A stretch of DNA of 64,000 bases from Prochlorococcus marinus str. MIT 0917. Its GTDB lineage: Bacteria; Cyanobacteriota; Cyanobacteriia; PCC-6307; Cyanobiaceae. A program made the position numbers and the translations under genes. The notes beneath the pieces were generated by a model. It was not told where the DNA came from. It did not search any database and saw nothing but the letters and a program-made list of their open reading frames with translations. Positions within the stretch are counted from its first letter, which is position 1. Each line of letters begins with the position of its first letter. This document shows positions 28,705 through 37,070 of this stretch, piece by piece. The DNA is taken from NCBI RefSeq assembly GCF_027359575.1, contig NZ_CP114784.1, positions 743,819 through 807,818 on the forward strand. The letters run 5' to 3'.

Positions 28705-29625
28705 TCATCGATGACAGTCTAAATAATGAGCATATGTTTTTTTAATTCCTAATTCTAAATCATGCATTGGGTACCAACCTAAATCATTTATTTTCTTAAC
28801 ATCTAACAACTTTTGCTTCATTCCAGTAGGTTTTCTTAAATCAAATGTAAAAGTACCTTCAAAGCCTAAAATATCAGAGATTTTTTTATAGTAATCAAAA
28901 ATCGAATAATCCTCTCCTCTACCTATATTAATTATATGAGGCATTTCCTTTATCCTAGGTAAAGCGAACCAAACTGCATCAGCAAAATCTTTAGCATACA
29001 TAAATTCTCTTCTAACACTGCCATCTCCCCAAATCTCAACTGATTTATCTTTATTAATTTTAGCCTCATGTAGTTTAACTATTATTGAAGCAATTAAATG
29101 AGAGCGTTTAGGATTATAATTATCATATTTACCATACAAATTACAAGGCATTAAAGTAATATAATTTCTCGAATTATCTTCTATTCTTAAATAATCACAT
29201 AATCTTTGTGCAGCTATCTTAGCAATTGCATAACCTTCATTCGTTGGCTCCAACAAACCATTTAATAAATATTCTTCTTTTAATGGATTAGGACCATTCT
29301 TAGGATACATGCAAGAACTTCCCAAATTAATAATATTTTTTACTCCTATCCTTGCCGCTTCAGATATTAGATTACAACCTATCTCAAGATTCTCTAATAG
29401 AAATTTTGAGGGATTTGCGATATTTGCATGAATTCCACCAACCAATCCAGCTGCATGAATAATATATTCTGGAGTATTTGCCTTCAAATAACTTCTTATT
29501 TGATCTCTATTAGTTAAATCTAGTTCTTTACGAGAAGGAGATAAAACACAATAATTACTGGCATTTTGATGCTCCTTTATATTATGTCCAACCATTCCAG
29601 TTCCTCCTGTTAGAAGAACACTCAT
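28705..29625 (-). CDS. GDP-fucose synthase / ColC-like epimerase-reductase
   Basis: 306 residues, an extended SDR. The NADP-binding motif is LLTGGTGMVGHN, then AAGLVGGIHAN, LGSSCMYP (catalytic Ser), YAIAKIAAQRL (Tyr/Lys pair) and MPCNLYGKYDNY, all typical of GDP-L-fucose synthase. The late segment FDLRKPTGMKQKLLD is also standard for that family. Fcl and ColC are close homologues doing 3,5- or 5-epimerisation followed by 4-reduction. The ColD-like neighbour downstream favours ColC, with GDP-colitose as product; GDP-fucose is the alternative. It is probably the first gene of a two-gene operon. Confidence 0.83.
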   Translation of the reverse strand: MSVLLTGGTGMVGHNIKEHQNASNYCVLSPSRKELDLTNRDQIRSYLKANTPEYIIHAAGLVGGIHANIANPSKFLLENLEIGCNLISEAARIGVKNIINLGSSCMYPKNGPNPLKEEYLLNGLLEPTNEGYAIAKIAAQRLCDYLRIEDNSRNYITLMPCNLYGKYDNYNPKRSHLIASIIVKLHEAKINKDKSVEIWGDGSVRREFMYAKDFADAVWFALPRIKEMPHIINIGRGEDYSIFDYYKKISDILGFEGTFTFDLRKPTGMKQKLLDVKKINDLGWYPMHDLELGIKKTYAHYLDCHR

Positions 29626-29716
29626 AATAATTTCAAAGTAAATAAAGACTTTCTAAAAAAACTAATTTTAGAAATCTCTTTTTATATTCAAATATAGCAT
29701 CAAGAGATATATATTT

Positions 29717-29805
29717 TCTCTTCATCTTCATTTCATTATACTATTTGTTTTAAAAGCTCAGAAGAGAGAATTGGTTTTGTTTTTTGACTTGATTCCAGAT
29801 TAATT
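29717..29805 (+). pseudogene. 3' tail fragment of a lost TPR-oxygenase gene
   Basis: About 85 bases match the last codons of the oxygenase genes: the part around 29726-29785 is nearly identical to 22716-22773, and the end (ttgacttgattccagatta) matches 16015-16034. It is followed at once by a broken copy of the small HTH-like gene, exactly as at 16032/16033. The rest of the gene is gone. Confidence 0.72.
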
Positions 29806-29814
29806 AACAGATTT

Positions 29815-29985
29815 TTCTCTCCCTATTGTTATACGAGGTATCAGCAGTCAATCCAGCTAATAAAATTATTTGTCTTGCACAAGCAGCAAAGCAACTCCAC
29901 TTGATTCATTATTAATTAGTCCTTTTTGCCTCCCTCGTTCAAGCTTTACTAGTTGTTGTGCCACCATTTGCGGCCACTCAATACT
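29815..29985 (-). pseudogene. Truncated copy 3 of the small HTH-like repeat gene
   Basis: The minus strand matches the 3' half of 16033-16371 (the shared tatcagcagtcaatccagct and ccaccatttgcggcc stretches) with a small insertion that breaks the frame. It stops abruptly near 29985, where sequence of another repeat begins. It points away from the TPR gene at 30481. Confidence 0.72.
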
Positions 29986-29989
29986 GGCA

Positions 29990-30235
29990 GAACTTAAAAG
30001 ATGAATACTTGGCGATTTGCAAAGCAAAAGGGGAAAAGCAACAACTTACTACCAAAAAAGAATAAGACTCTCCTATTTATTGAGGATGCTCCCAGGGAAG
30101 ACAACGCCTTGGCCAGGCAGAGAAGAGATGATTCAATACTCAAATCAGCACTGGGAAAAAGTAAAACCGGAGGAAACGAAAGGAAGAAACCCCTTCAAAA
30201 CATCGCTTCTTTTTTTCATTTTCTGAATCGACCAA
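29990..30235 (+). repeat. Dispersed repeat, second copy of 6790-7030
   Basis: Bases from gagaacttaaa onwards align with 6790-7030 with many small changes, including a shared gaggaaacgaaaggaagaaa stretch and ccttcaaaac. Short overlapping frames are present but neither copy has an intact common frame. One frame here reads DEYLAICKAKGEKQQLTTKK. Both copies lie upstream of a TPR gene, so this is probably part of the same duplicated block. Confidence 0.6.
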
Positions 30236-30289
30236 AATGTTCTTGATAATGATTGGAACCCATTAAATGCTGAAAACGTGAATATTGTT

Positions 30290-30480
30290 GGGAAAAGTTC
30301 CAGATACTTTTACGAAGGGAAAAGTTTACTTCGAGGGAAGAGTGGTAAGAACTTAACAAAAGTCCTTATTTTAAACAGGTCTGGACTAATTGTTTCTCAT
30401 CGAAGGTAGATGGACTACTGCTCCAATTGCAGAGGGTCAATTTTTATTAAAGATATACAATGTAGTCATAGTAAAAGCGA
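30290..30480 (+). promoter_or_regulatory. Repeated upstream module of a TPR gene (copy 2)
   Basis: It matches the module at 7115-7317 in order: gggaaaagttt, a gaagggaaaag stretch, ctTAACAAAAGTCCTTATTT, then GGACTAATTGTTTCTC. A TATACAAT-like box sits near 30450. It ends at the ATG of 30481. Confidence 0.5.
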
Positions 30481-32181
30481 ATGGAATTGACTGAAAAAGA
30501 AACAGATCAAAAGCAAAAAGTTCCTGAACTTAAAACATTCGCTGTTCCATTTACTTTAGGAGAAGTCAAAGAAAATATTACTATTAATATAAATAGTCCT
30601 TATAAACCATCGAAAGAGGAATTAATTAAAAAAGCATTTAAATTTCACTCAGAAGGTAATATTCCAGAAGCAGTAAAATATTATCAAATTTTTATCAATC
30701 AAGGCTTCGAGGACTACAGAGTTTTCTCTAATTATGGAATCATCTTAAAAGGTTTTGGCAAATTAAAAGAAGCAGAAATCTCATACCGTAAAGCTATTGA
30801 ACTTAATCCTGATTTCGCTGACTCTCATTTATATTTAGGAAATATATTAAGTGATCTTAATTATTTAGAAGAAGCAGAATTATCAACTCGTAAAGCTATT
30901 CAACTTAATCCTAATTTGACAGAGGCGCATTCCAATCTAGGTAATGTATTGAGAGATCTTGGTAACTTAAAAGAAGCAGAAATATCATATCGTAAAGCAA
31001 TTGAACTTAATCCTAAGTTTCCAGAAGCCTATTCTAATCTAGGGAACATATTTAGTGACCTTGGCAAATTGAAAGAAGCAGAAACATTATATCGTAAAGC
31101 AATTGAACTTAATCCTGATTTCGCTGACGTACATTGCAACTTAGGAATCCTTTTGAGAGATATTGGGAAATTAAAGCAAGCCGAAATATCAACTAGAAAA
31201 GCTATTGAGCTTCGTCCTGAATGGGGAGAAGCTCATCATAATCTTTCTTCTATTCTTTTAAAATTAAAGCAATTTAAAGAAGGATGGAATCACTTTGAAT
31301 GGAGATGGAAAATGAGTAATTCAAAATTGTCAATCGGCAAAAAGTTAAGGACAACTAAACCAGTGTGGACAATAGAATCTAAAGGTAGGGTTTTACTTTG
31401 GCCAGAACAAGGTGTGGGTGATGAAATATTTTTTTCATCTATGATTCCTGAATTAGAAAAAAAAGTTGATCATTTGATAGTTATGGCAGATAAGAGACTA
31501 ATAGCTATTTTCAAAAGATCATTTGATAGAAGAATTGTTTATGTAAATAAGGATAGTTATGTAGAAGAAGATAAGTATGATTTTCAAATTCCTATGGGCT
31601 CACTTCCAAAAATCTTTAGAGAAAATGAAGAAAGTTTTAAAAGAGTACCAGAAAATTATCTTAAAGTTGATGATATAAAAGCTAGTAATATCAGAAATAG
31701 AATACAAAATCCTAACTACGAAAAAATCGTGGGTATCTCATGGAAAACTATTGCAAAAGCTAAGAAAAGTAGGTCGCTAGAACTAGAAGAATTGATTCTT
31801 GGTATTTATTCACCAAAAATTAAATTCATTTGTCTTCAATATGGTGATGTAGAAAAAGAAGTTTATAATTTAAAAAATAAACATGGGGTGGAAATTGAGT
31901 TAGTAAATGATATTGATAAATTCAATGATATTGATGGACTCTCATCCCTAATAAGTGCATGTGATGAAATAGTTACGATTGATAATAGTACAGTTATTTT
32001 AGCAGGTGCCATTGGTTCAAAATGTAACTTACTAATACCAATTAATTCTCATTGGTATTGGGGATTAAATGAGATTAAGAGTTACTGGTTTCCTTCAATT
32101 AAATTATTTAGAAAACAGAATTTTAAAACATGGAATGAGCCATTAAAATCTATAAAGAAACAAATTAATCCCTATAAATAA
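30481..32181 (+). CDS. TPR protein with GT9-like glycosyltransferase domain (type 1)
   Basis: 566 residues. The cassette (LKTFAVPFTLGEVKENIT) is followed by six TPR units (about 80-290), the last altered to SSILLKLKQFKEGWNHFEWRW. The catalytic part starts near 302 with GRVLLWPEQGVGDEIFFSSM and includes IVGISWKTIAKAKKS and ACDEIVTIDNSTVILAG. It belongs to the same C-terminal type as 19009 and 42657 but is clearly more diverged, so it is an older paralogue. Sugar donor and acceptor are unknown. ATG at 30481; kdsA follows 110 bases after the stop. Confidence 0.84.
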   Translation: MELTEKETDQKQKVPELKTFAVPFTLGEVKENITININSPYKPSKEELIKKAFKFHSEGNIPEAVKYYQIFINQGFEDYRVFSNYGIILKGFGKLKEAEISYRKAIELNPDFADSHLYLGNILSDLNYLEEAELSTRKAIQLNPNLTEAHSNLGNVLRDLGNLKEAEISYRKAIELNPKFPEAYSNLGNIFSDLGKLKEAETLYRKAIELNPDFADVHCNLGILLRDIGKLKQAEISTRKAIELRPEWGEAHHNLSSILLKLKQFKEGWNHFEWRWKMSNSKLSIGKKLRTTKPVWTIESKGRVLLWPEQGVGDEIFFSSMIPELEKKVDHLIVMADKRLIAIFKRSFDRRIVYVNKDSYVEEDKYDFQIPMGSLPKIFRENEESFKRVPENYLKVDDIKASNIRNRIQNPNYEKIVGISWKTIAKAKKSRSLELEELILGIYSPKIKFICLQYGDVEKEVYNLKNKHGVEIELVNDIDKFNDIDGLSSLISACDEIVTIDNSTVILAGAIGSKCNLLIPINSHWYWGLNEIKSYWFPSIKLFRKQNFKTWNEPLKSIKKQINPYK

Positions 32182-32291
32182 ATTAAAACCCATCTATAGT
32201 ATATGCCTACATTAACTATATTTATCTTTATTAAATTACATATTATGACTCAATCCTAAATTCAATATGGCAAAAGGTTATTTTTAAATTA

Positions 32292-33179
32292 ATGAGAAAA
32301 TCAAACAAAGATATAACTGTTGGCTACGGAGAGGTAACTCCGGTAAAAATAGGCCTTGGATATCCACTTGTTCTCATCGCTGGACCCTGTGCGATTGAAT
32401 CTTATGATCATACTTTTCTAATGGCAGGTCTAATTTCGAAAATATGCAAAAAATTAGGAATACAATGGATATATAAATCTTGTTATGATAAAGATTGTCG
32501 ATCTTCGCCTCAAAGTTTTCATGGAGTTGGATTAGAAGAAGGACTTGAAATACTTTCAGCTGTTAGGAAAGAATTCAATGTTCCTGTTGTATCAGATTTC
32601 TCAGATGCTTCATGGGCAAAAGCAACAGGTAAGGTTTGTGACCTAGTACAAGTTCCAGCTTATTTATGTCGTCAATCATCGATCCTAAAAGCTGCAGCAG
32701 AAACAGGAAGACCTGTACACCTAAAGAAAGGACAATTTATTAGTCCTTGGAATATAAAGAATTCTGTTCGCAAATTAGAGTTATTTGGATGCAAACAAAT
32801 TCTAATAACTGACAGAGGAACATTTTTTGGATATAACCAATTAGTAAACGATATGACTTGTTTTCCAATAATGAAGCGATCTGGTTATCCAGTTTGTTTT
32901 GACGCAACTCATTCAATTCAGTTGCCAACTTCTATGGGCAATATTTCCGGAGGACAAAGAGAATTCATACCATGTCTAGTACGATCAGCAGTTGCTTGTG
33001 GGATTAACGCTCTTTTCATGGAAGTTCATGACAATCCAAGTCAGGCATTATCTGACCCTAATACAGTTTTGGACATTCAATATTTAGAAATTATACTTAA
33101 GCAAAGCCAAGAAATTCACAATCTTAGATTAAAACAACTCAAGACTTATGGAGAAGACAATGTTCATACAAAAAAATAA
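32292..33179 (+). CDS. kdsA: 3-deoxy-8-phosphooctulonate synthase (KDO-8-P synthase)
   Basis: 295 residues. Diagnostic motifs are VLIAGPCAIES near the N terminus, VPAYLCRQSSILKAAAETG, LKKGQFISPW, DRGTFFGYNQLV and FDATHSIQLPTSMG. KdsA condenses phosphoenolpyruvate and arabinose-5-phosphate. The Cys of GPCAIES is the metal-binding Cys of the metal-dependent class, in contrast to the Asn of the E. coli enzyme. The 3' end overlaps the next gene by 32 bases, so they are translationally linked. The product would be dephosphorylated by KdsC (22925-23455). Confidence 0.93.
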   Translation: MRKSNKDITVGYGEVTPVKIGLGYPLVLIAGPCAIESYDHTFLMAGLISKICKKLGIQWIYKSCYDKDCRSSPQSFHGVGLEEGLEILSAVRKEFNVPVVSDFSDASWAKATGKVCDLVQVPAYLCRQSSILKAAAETGRPVHLKKGQFISPWNIKNSVRKLELFGCKQILITDRGTFFGYNQLVNDMTCFPIMKRSGYPVCFDATHSIQLPTSMGNISGGQREFIPCLVRSAVACGINALFMEVHDNPSQALSDPNTVLDIQYLEIILKQSQEIHNLRLKQLKTYGEDNVHTKK

Positions 33180-33594
33180 TCTCTTAGTAAAAGATGTCAT
33201 GCTATCGAATGATAACTTTCCTATTGTCTCAGCGAATCATATTACGAAAGAAGTAATAGATAAAATGAATCATTTTAGAATAGGTATAGCATGTATAGTT
33301 TCAAATAAAATGAGACTAGAAGCTGTTTTTTGTGATGGTGATTTAAGAAGGACAATTATAAATAATCAACAAACTCTTTCTTCTTTTTTTATTGATGATA
33401 TAGTAAATTATGCTGTAAAAAATTATAAGTTTGTGAATGAAAAAACTACTTTGTTAGATGCTGTTAAGTTAATGGGTAAATTAAAGATTTGGGATCTTCC
33501 TGTAATCAACTCAAAGTCTGAATTAAAGGGTCTACTTCATTTGCATCCTGCCGTTTTAAGCTTATTAAATGAAAGAATAATAGAATCAAAATAA
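33148..33594 (+). CDS. CBS-domain pair, C-terminal half of arabinose-5-phosphate isomerase (KdsD/KpsF) without the SIS domain
   Basis: 148 residues. The beginning LVKDVMLSNDNFPIVSANH and the segment GDGDLRRTI-like CDGDLRRTI match the CBS half of KdsD/KpsF, where two CBS motifs follow the sugar isomerase domain. No SIS domain is encoded upstream; that stretch is occupied by kdsA in another frame. It overlaps kdsA by 32 bases. It may regulate kdsA or a separate isomerase, or be a truncation product. The start is ATG at 33148; an ATG at 33163 or another internal start is possible. Confidence 0.72.
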   Translation: MEKTMFIQKNNLLVKDVMLSNDNFPIVSANHITKEVIDKMNHFRIGIACIVSNKMRLEAVFCDGDLRRTIINNQQTLSSFFIDDIVNYAVKNYKFVNEKTTLLDAVKLMGKLKIWDLPVINSKSELKGLLHLHPAVLSLLNERIIESK

Positions 33595-33629
33595 TTGCGA
33601 TTATTCCAGCAAGATTAAAAGCAAAAGAC
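33594..33629 (+). pseudogene. Possible stub of a CMP-sugar cytidylyltransferase (KdsB/NeuA-like)
   Basis: Directly after the CBS gene stop the frame reads IAIIPARLKAKD and then a stop. IAIIPAR is the standard N terminus of CMP-KDO and CMP-sialate synthetases, and KAKRL/KSKR usually follows. A single-base shift would continue it. It is too short to prove, but the location at the end of a KDO cluster makes the reading plausible. Confidence 0.35.
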
Positions 33630-34278
33630 TAAAAAAAATTTTAAATGCATGAGAATGGAACATTAAGAGCTGCTTAATCTATAAAAAGTATCGAAGCATA
33701 ACATATAGTTTTAATTAAAGGATATGAACTACGAATTTTGCATGAAAATCAAAGAATTAGTAGGCCATAAAAAAGCCTAATCATGATAGATAGAAATTAA
33801 CATCAAAATCGGATCAAGGGTCATATATCGATAATTGTTAGCAGGTCAAATGTTCGATAAATGAGGAAGATCAAATTTCATATTATTTTAGACTATCACC
33901 TTCTTATTTACCCAGGGCAAAAAATAAATTATATTAGAAAAATGCTTAGAATAATTGGCTATAAAATGAAATACTTGAAGCAAAACCTGATCTAAGTAAA
34001 CCTATATTAGAAAAATTAGAAATCGATAAATAAAATGCGTTTAATATCAAAATCTATAGATTAATAGTATTGAGTTTGACTAGTAATTTACCCCTTTCAA
34101 TATTAATAGTGATATGAATCTGGTCTTAAATTGAATAAAAAAATAACACTAAACAAAAAATAATTATAAAGAATATTTTAGATAGGTATAATTGAAATTA
34201 ATTAAAAGACTTGAGAGTTTCTTCCACTGGCTAATATATTAAATAGGCTCTACCTATATTAAATTTAACAAAAGATCA
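33630..34278. other. Intergenic region before the tRNA-Arg remnant
   Basis: About 650 AT-rich bases with stops in all frames. No gene is supported. Possibly the decayed body of the cytidylyltransferase gene or other dead island sequence. Confidence 0.45.
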
Positions 34279-34357
34279 ATTCCCTTATCTGTGTTCTAAA
34301 CCACTAAATAACTGCCTTATTAACAGTTGGGAGCAAGTTCCAATCTTGTAGGGATCG
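34279..34357 (+). pseudogene. Decayed copy of tRNA-Arg(UCU)
   Basis: It aligns along nearly its full length with the intact tRNA at 6279-6352: TTCCCTTA for CTCCCTTA, AACTGCCTTATTAACAGT for AACTGCCTTCTAAGCAGT, and GCAAGTTCCAATCTTGTAGG for GCAAGTTCGAATCTTGCAGG, ending GGATCG. The acceptor and D-arm no longer pair. Same orientation as the intact tRNA. Together they bracket about 28 kb of accessory genes. Confidence 0.72.
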
Positions 34358-34454
34358 CTTTAATTTATTTAAAGCTAGATTAAATCATAAAAAAATTATA
34401 ATTTGAAACCAAACATTTGTTAATCCATTAAAAAGCATTATAAAGCAGAAAGTT

Positions 34455-34937
34455 TCAACCTAATCCCACTCCTCTAGCCATAAGTGTCGCTAGAAAAGGT
34501 ATTGAAGCAAAACCTATTAATTCGACATTAATTATCAGCCTTAACCTTAAAACAAGATTCTCATTGACTTGAGGCAGAGTTCCCTTACTCAAAGGGATTG
34601 CCCATAATATATAAGTAATTGTTGGATAGAGCGATAGAGAGCCGGTCAAAGCAAAAACAATAATCTTTGTCCAAAAGATAGGATTTTGAGTATAAAATTC
34701 TGAACCCTGACCAAACTTAATAACTCTATAAACACCACTAACCAAAAGAGCAACTCCTGCAATTCCATAGATAATATCAGCAGCCACCATTGATATTGCC
34801 TCATCTCTATTTGGATTAGGCTTCAATGAAATTCGTTCAAAAATCAATGCCCCAAAACAAAGCATAAAACTTAGATAATGGATATAAGCAACGGTAGCAG
34901 ATTTAAATAAATCCACTGGCAAAACCAATCCGAACAC
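34455..34937 (-). CDS. DUF2214-like integral membrane protein
   Basis: 160 residues with four hydrophobic segments (about 12-32, 50-70, 86-108 and 128-152). The stretch AYIHYLSFMLCFGALIFER and the following DIIYGIAGVALLVSG match the layout of the DUF2214 family of cyanobacterial membrane proteins. Function is unknown. It is the first gene after the tRNA-Arg remnant and has none of the sugar-related character of the island, so it is probably core chromosome. Confidence 0.65.
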   Translation of the reverse strand: MFGLVLPVDLFKSATVAYIHYLSFMLCFGALIFERISLKPNPNRDEAISMVAADIIYGIAGVALLVSGVYRVIKFGQGSEFYTQNPIFWTKIIVFALTGSLSLYPTITYILWAIPLSKGTLPQVNENLVLRLRLIINVELIGFASIPFLATLMARGVGLG

Positions 34938-35196
34938 AATAACTATATTTAAATCAATTTATACAATAGCAAAAATCATAAGTCACAGGGAGTAAGCCTT
35001 AGCTTATTTACCAAGCAAGATAAAATTGGCTTTAATTGAATAAATCGACCCCGTAAGGACTCAATATCAAGATTTTTAATATATTAGCTAATGATAAGCA
35101 AGAGCTTCCTAAACAAAAATTTTATGCTATTACAAATTTATTAAAAATAGATATAAAATTAATTTATTAGTCTAATTTAAAGTTTTAGGATACATC

Positions 35197-35601
35197 ATGG
35201 CAGAAATAAAAAAGAAAATTATATTCAAGCTTTTTTCTTTCATTTTTATAGTGTCTTCAACATTATTTTTATTTCAGACTGAAACTTTATATGCCTCAGA
35301 AAGCGATCAGTCTGCTTTTATAAAAAAAGTATCAAGATCATATACAAAAAAATATTGTAATGCAATAGGTTTCGGCCTTTCAAAGGAAAGTGCTATGAAC
35401 TTTTCCATAGAAGAGAATAAACAAGTATTTAAAAAGAAAAAAGAATTCAATAGCATTAATCAAGATATACTTGCAGAAGAGATAGCTATATCAGTAGTTG
35501 AAAAATGTGGCTACCCAATAAACCTCTCTGGTGAAAAAGGTATTCAAATATTCAAAAGTTTTTACCTATCCAAAGCAAGTGAAACATCTAAAAAAGATTA
35601 A
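35197..35601 (+). CDS. Small exported protein of unknown function
   Basis: 134 residues. A lysine-rich N terminus and a hydrophobic core (about 10-28) are followed by LYASESD, a good signal peptide cleavage region near residue 33. The mature part contains KYCNAIGFGLSKESAMNFS and EIAISVVEKCGYPINLSGE; the two cysteines could pair. Style and length resemble a conserved picocyanobacterial secreted protein. No function is known to me. It ends the core-like stretch between the two accessory regions. Confidence 0.68.
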   Translation: MAEIKKKIIFKLFSFIFIVSSTLFLFQTETLYASESDQSAFIKKVSRSYTKKYCNAIGFGLSKESAMNFSIEENKQVFKKKKEFNSINQDILAEEIAISVVEKCGYPINLSGEKGIQIFKSFYLSKASETSKKD

Positions 35602-35733
35602 TTAATTAGAAAACAAATCAAGAAGAAATTAAGCGTTAAGTATTGCTAAATAATTTACCTTTACGATAAATAATTTGTCATATTGGATTTTCCTTAATGC
35701 AGCTGAAGAACATATTAATATCTTAATAAATAT

Positions 35734-36996
35734 TTAATAAAAAATTGGCTCTTCAATAATTTTATTCATTTCAAAATCAAATTTGACTATAGAAAATTTT
35801 GGTCTATAAAAGATTAATTCCCCACCATCCTTTAAAAAGTTTTCATATCGATTTATAATTTCACTTTTAAACTGATAGGGCATCACTAAATAACAATCAG
35901 GTGAATCATGTTCAGGGTCATATTCTATAGAGATATTAGAACCTGGAATTAATCTTCCTTTTTTATTTAATTGAAGATCTACCGCTGAGATAATTATTTT
36001 ACTATTTAGTTTTATCATTTGTGAAACTAAAGCTCCTCGAGTAGATGCTCCGAGAATTTTTATTTTAGATGAATTAGACTTTTCCTTGATCCATTTATGA
36101 AAAAGTCTGAATTCCGTTTTTACATTGTTTTCAAATAATTTAAAGTTAAATTTATTTAACCATTCTATTTCTTCCTCTATTAGCTTAAGCAAGTTTTTAG
36201 TCTTTCCAAGATTTGATTTAGTAATAACAAATGTAATATTTCCTCCATTCATCTCTGTAAGATATGCATCATGAATAAAGAGTCCAGATTCTCTACATAT
36301 AATTTCAAATGTTTTTATAAAATAATAGATTAAATGTTCTTGACCAAGCATATCTACATTCTTTCTTTGAAAAAAATCTTTTGCATAATTAACTTCAATA
36401 ATTGCTTTTCCTGTATCTTTTAAAAGGTATTTTATACCAGTTAAGAATTCTAGAGGTTTGGAGATATCATAGAACATTGATATAACAGTTACGAGATCAA
36501 AAGAATTATTCAAATCCAATAATTTTGTTTTACAAAATTCTAAATTAAAAAAATCATTGAACACTTTTGTCTTATATTTATTTGGAATTTCTTCTACAGC
36601 ATTTGAAGGGTCTATTCCAAAAACTTCCATGCCAAAGTTATCCGCAAATTGAATTAAAGTTCCATCATTACAACCAATATCAAATAGGCGACCATTTTTA
36701 ATACCATAGTTATGTACAATACGCTGAAGATGATCTTTCATAGTATTAGTTGTAGAAGATCGATACCAATAATTAACAAACATATTTTTTGGGTCAACTT
36801 TTTCTTTCATTTGTATATTATTACATTCATTGCAAAGATTTAGCGTGATTGGGGTTTTAATCAAATTAGTTTCATTTTTTAGAGGGAAATAACCTGTTAA
36901 GAATATATTGGATAAATTAAAAATACTTTGCAAATTATCACTTCCACATACAACACATTTATCAAGACTTTTACTATTGATAGCTTGAAAATTCAA
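35734..36996 (-). CDS. Sugar C-methyltransferase-like protein (three-domain NovU/TylCIII type)
   Basis: 420 residues. The N-terminal zinc-binding part has CVVCGSDN and LCNECNN. A SAM-binding motif FDIGCNDGTLIQF follows near 100, GQEHLIYYF near 215, and the C-terminal domain shows ILGASTRGALVSQM. This is the layout of NDP-4-keto-sugar C-methyltransferases. The catalytic-domain segment that reads SHGGSVR in the paralogue at 56109 is MNGGNIT here, so the His is missing and the activity may be changed. Minus strand, 74 bases after the TPR-GT9 gene at 37071-38966, so probably co-transcribed with it. Confidence 0.78.
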   Translation of the reverse strand: MNFQAINSKSLDKCVVCGSDNLQSIFNLSNIFLTGYFPLKNETNLIKTPITLNLCNECNNIQMKEKVDPKNMFVNYWYRSSTTNTMKDHLQRIVHNYGIKNGRLFDIGCNDGTLIQFADNFGMEVFGIDPSNAVEEIPNKYKTKVFNDFFNLEFCKTKLLDLNNSFDLVTVISMFYDISKPLEFLTGIKYLLKDTGKAIIEVNYAKDFFQRKNVDMLGQEHLIYYFIKTFEIICRESGLFIHDAYLTEMNGGNITFVITKSNLGKTKNLLKLIEEEIEWLNKFNFKLFENNVKTEFRLFHKWIKEKSNSSKIKILGASTRGALVSQMIKLNSKIIISAVDLQLNKKGRLIPGSNISIEYDPEHDSPDCYLVMPYQFKSEIINRYENFLKDGGELIFYRPKFSIVKFDFEMNKIIEEPIFY

Positions 36997-37070
36997 AAGA
37001 GTGATTTTTATATTATCTATTATTATAGCACAGAAATTTTATGCTTCAGTCTTGTATTTAAATATATCAA

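Noticed and set aside
30001-30246. Two overlapping frames of 81 and 69 codons
   Set aside because: They are in a dispersed repeat whose other copy (6790-7030) does not keep these frames.
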